A DNA stretch of 64,000 nt. Origin: Aestuariibacter sp. A3R04. GTDB lineage: Bacteria; Pseudomonadota; Gammaproteobacteria; Enterobacterales; Alteromonadaceae. The position numbers and the translations under genes are program-made. The stretch lies in assembly GCF_018860805.1 (NCBI RefSeq), contig NZ_JAHKQR010000011.1:736238-800237 (forward strand). Reading direction: 5' to 3'. How positions within the stretch are numbered: the first letter of the stretch is position 1; the number at the start of each line of letters is the position of its first letter. Below the pieces are notes generated by a model that saw nothing but the letters and a program-made list of their open reading frames with translations, did no database searches and was not told the origin of the DNA. Shown in pieces: positions 63,982 to 64,000 of this stretch.

Positions 63982-64000
63982 GGAGCGGTAGTTCAGTTGG
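63982..64000 (+). tRNA. tRNA-Asp, 5' part only
   Basis: The last 19 bases, GGAGCGGTAGTTCAGTTGG, match the acceptor stem, D-stem and start of the D-loop of gammaproteobacterial tRNA-Asp. The anticodon lies beyond the window edge. The position downstream of dnaQ is the usual place for tRNA-Asp in this class. Confidence 0.85.

Noticed and set aside
1..64000. Mobile elements, prophage, CRISPR arrays or defence islands
   Set aside because: No transposase, integrase, phage structural gene or regularly spaced repeat was seen; the genes look like stable chromosomal content.

Overview
The window is 64 kb of chromosome from a marine gammaproteobacterium, most likely a member of the Alteromonadaceae. 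This is inferred from gene content and order: mfd beside csiV and a lolC-type permease, rnhA divergent from dnaQ and followed by a TIGR03503-type protein and tRNA-Asp, a MerR-controlled liu operon, a large TonB-dependent receptor paired with a phytase, and several c-di-GMP-type proteins. No species can be named from the sequence alone. Gene density is high and most genes are complete. I see no insertion sequence, prophage, integrase, CRISPR array or rRNA. The only RNA gene is a tRNA-Asp cut by the right edge.

Layout. 0-13 kb is housekeeping: a periplasmic penicillin-acylase-type Ntn hydrolase divergent from an SLC13 transporter, csiV and mfd (overlapping), a PilZ-like protein, a LolC/E permease without lolD beside it, a phosphoribosyltransferase, a CbiM-like membrane protein and xthA. 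13-19 kb is a red-light module: heme oxygenase (biliverdin supply) divergent from a bacteriophytochrome with an HWE kinase and receiver domain, followed by a receiver-PAS-GGDEF-EAL protein whose two output domains both look catalytically degenerate. 19-28 kb is mixed: an unrecognised 465-residue protein, a DUF2750/SufE pair, a glycosyltransferase, an HDOD protein, a thioesterase, an alpha/beta hydrolase, glgC, a nucleoside hydrolase and an SRPBCC protein. 28-37 kb is leucine/isovalerate catabolism: liuR-A-B-C-D-E on the minus strand and a thiolase on the plus strand, sharing a control region with two LiuR-like palindromes.

37-41 kb carries a secreted subtilisin-type protease followed by a small exported protein with a PEP-CTERM-like tail. 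41-47 kb holds a solute-binding/GGDEF-like protein, a FapA-domain protein, sbcB, a periplasmic isoaspartyl peptidase and a CBS-pair protein. 47-54 kb holds a beta-propeller phytase and its TonB-dependent receptor behind a three-repeat Pho-box-like element, then a GGDEF-like membrane protein overlapping an AraC regulator. 54-64 kb is housekeeping again: hrpA, a canonical PilZ protein, rlmI, a quinone oxidoreductase, rnhA, dnaQ, a TIGR03503 protein and the start of tRNA-Asp.

The most notable points are the Pho-box-like control of the phytase/receptor operon; the phytochrome module ending in a doubly degenerate GGDEF-EAL protein; three independent GGDEF domains in the window that all lack the catalytic glutamate; the paired LiuR operators; the protease/PEP-CTERM pair; and several non-coding inverted repeats. 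I found no clear candidate for an entirely new defence or mobile system. All function calls come from reading motifs; no search was run.
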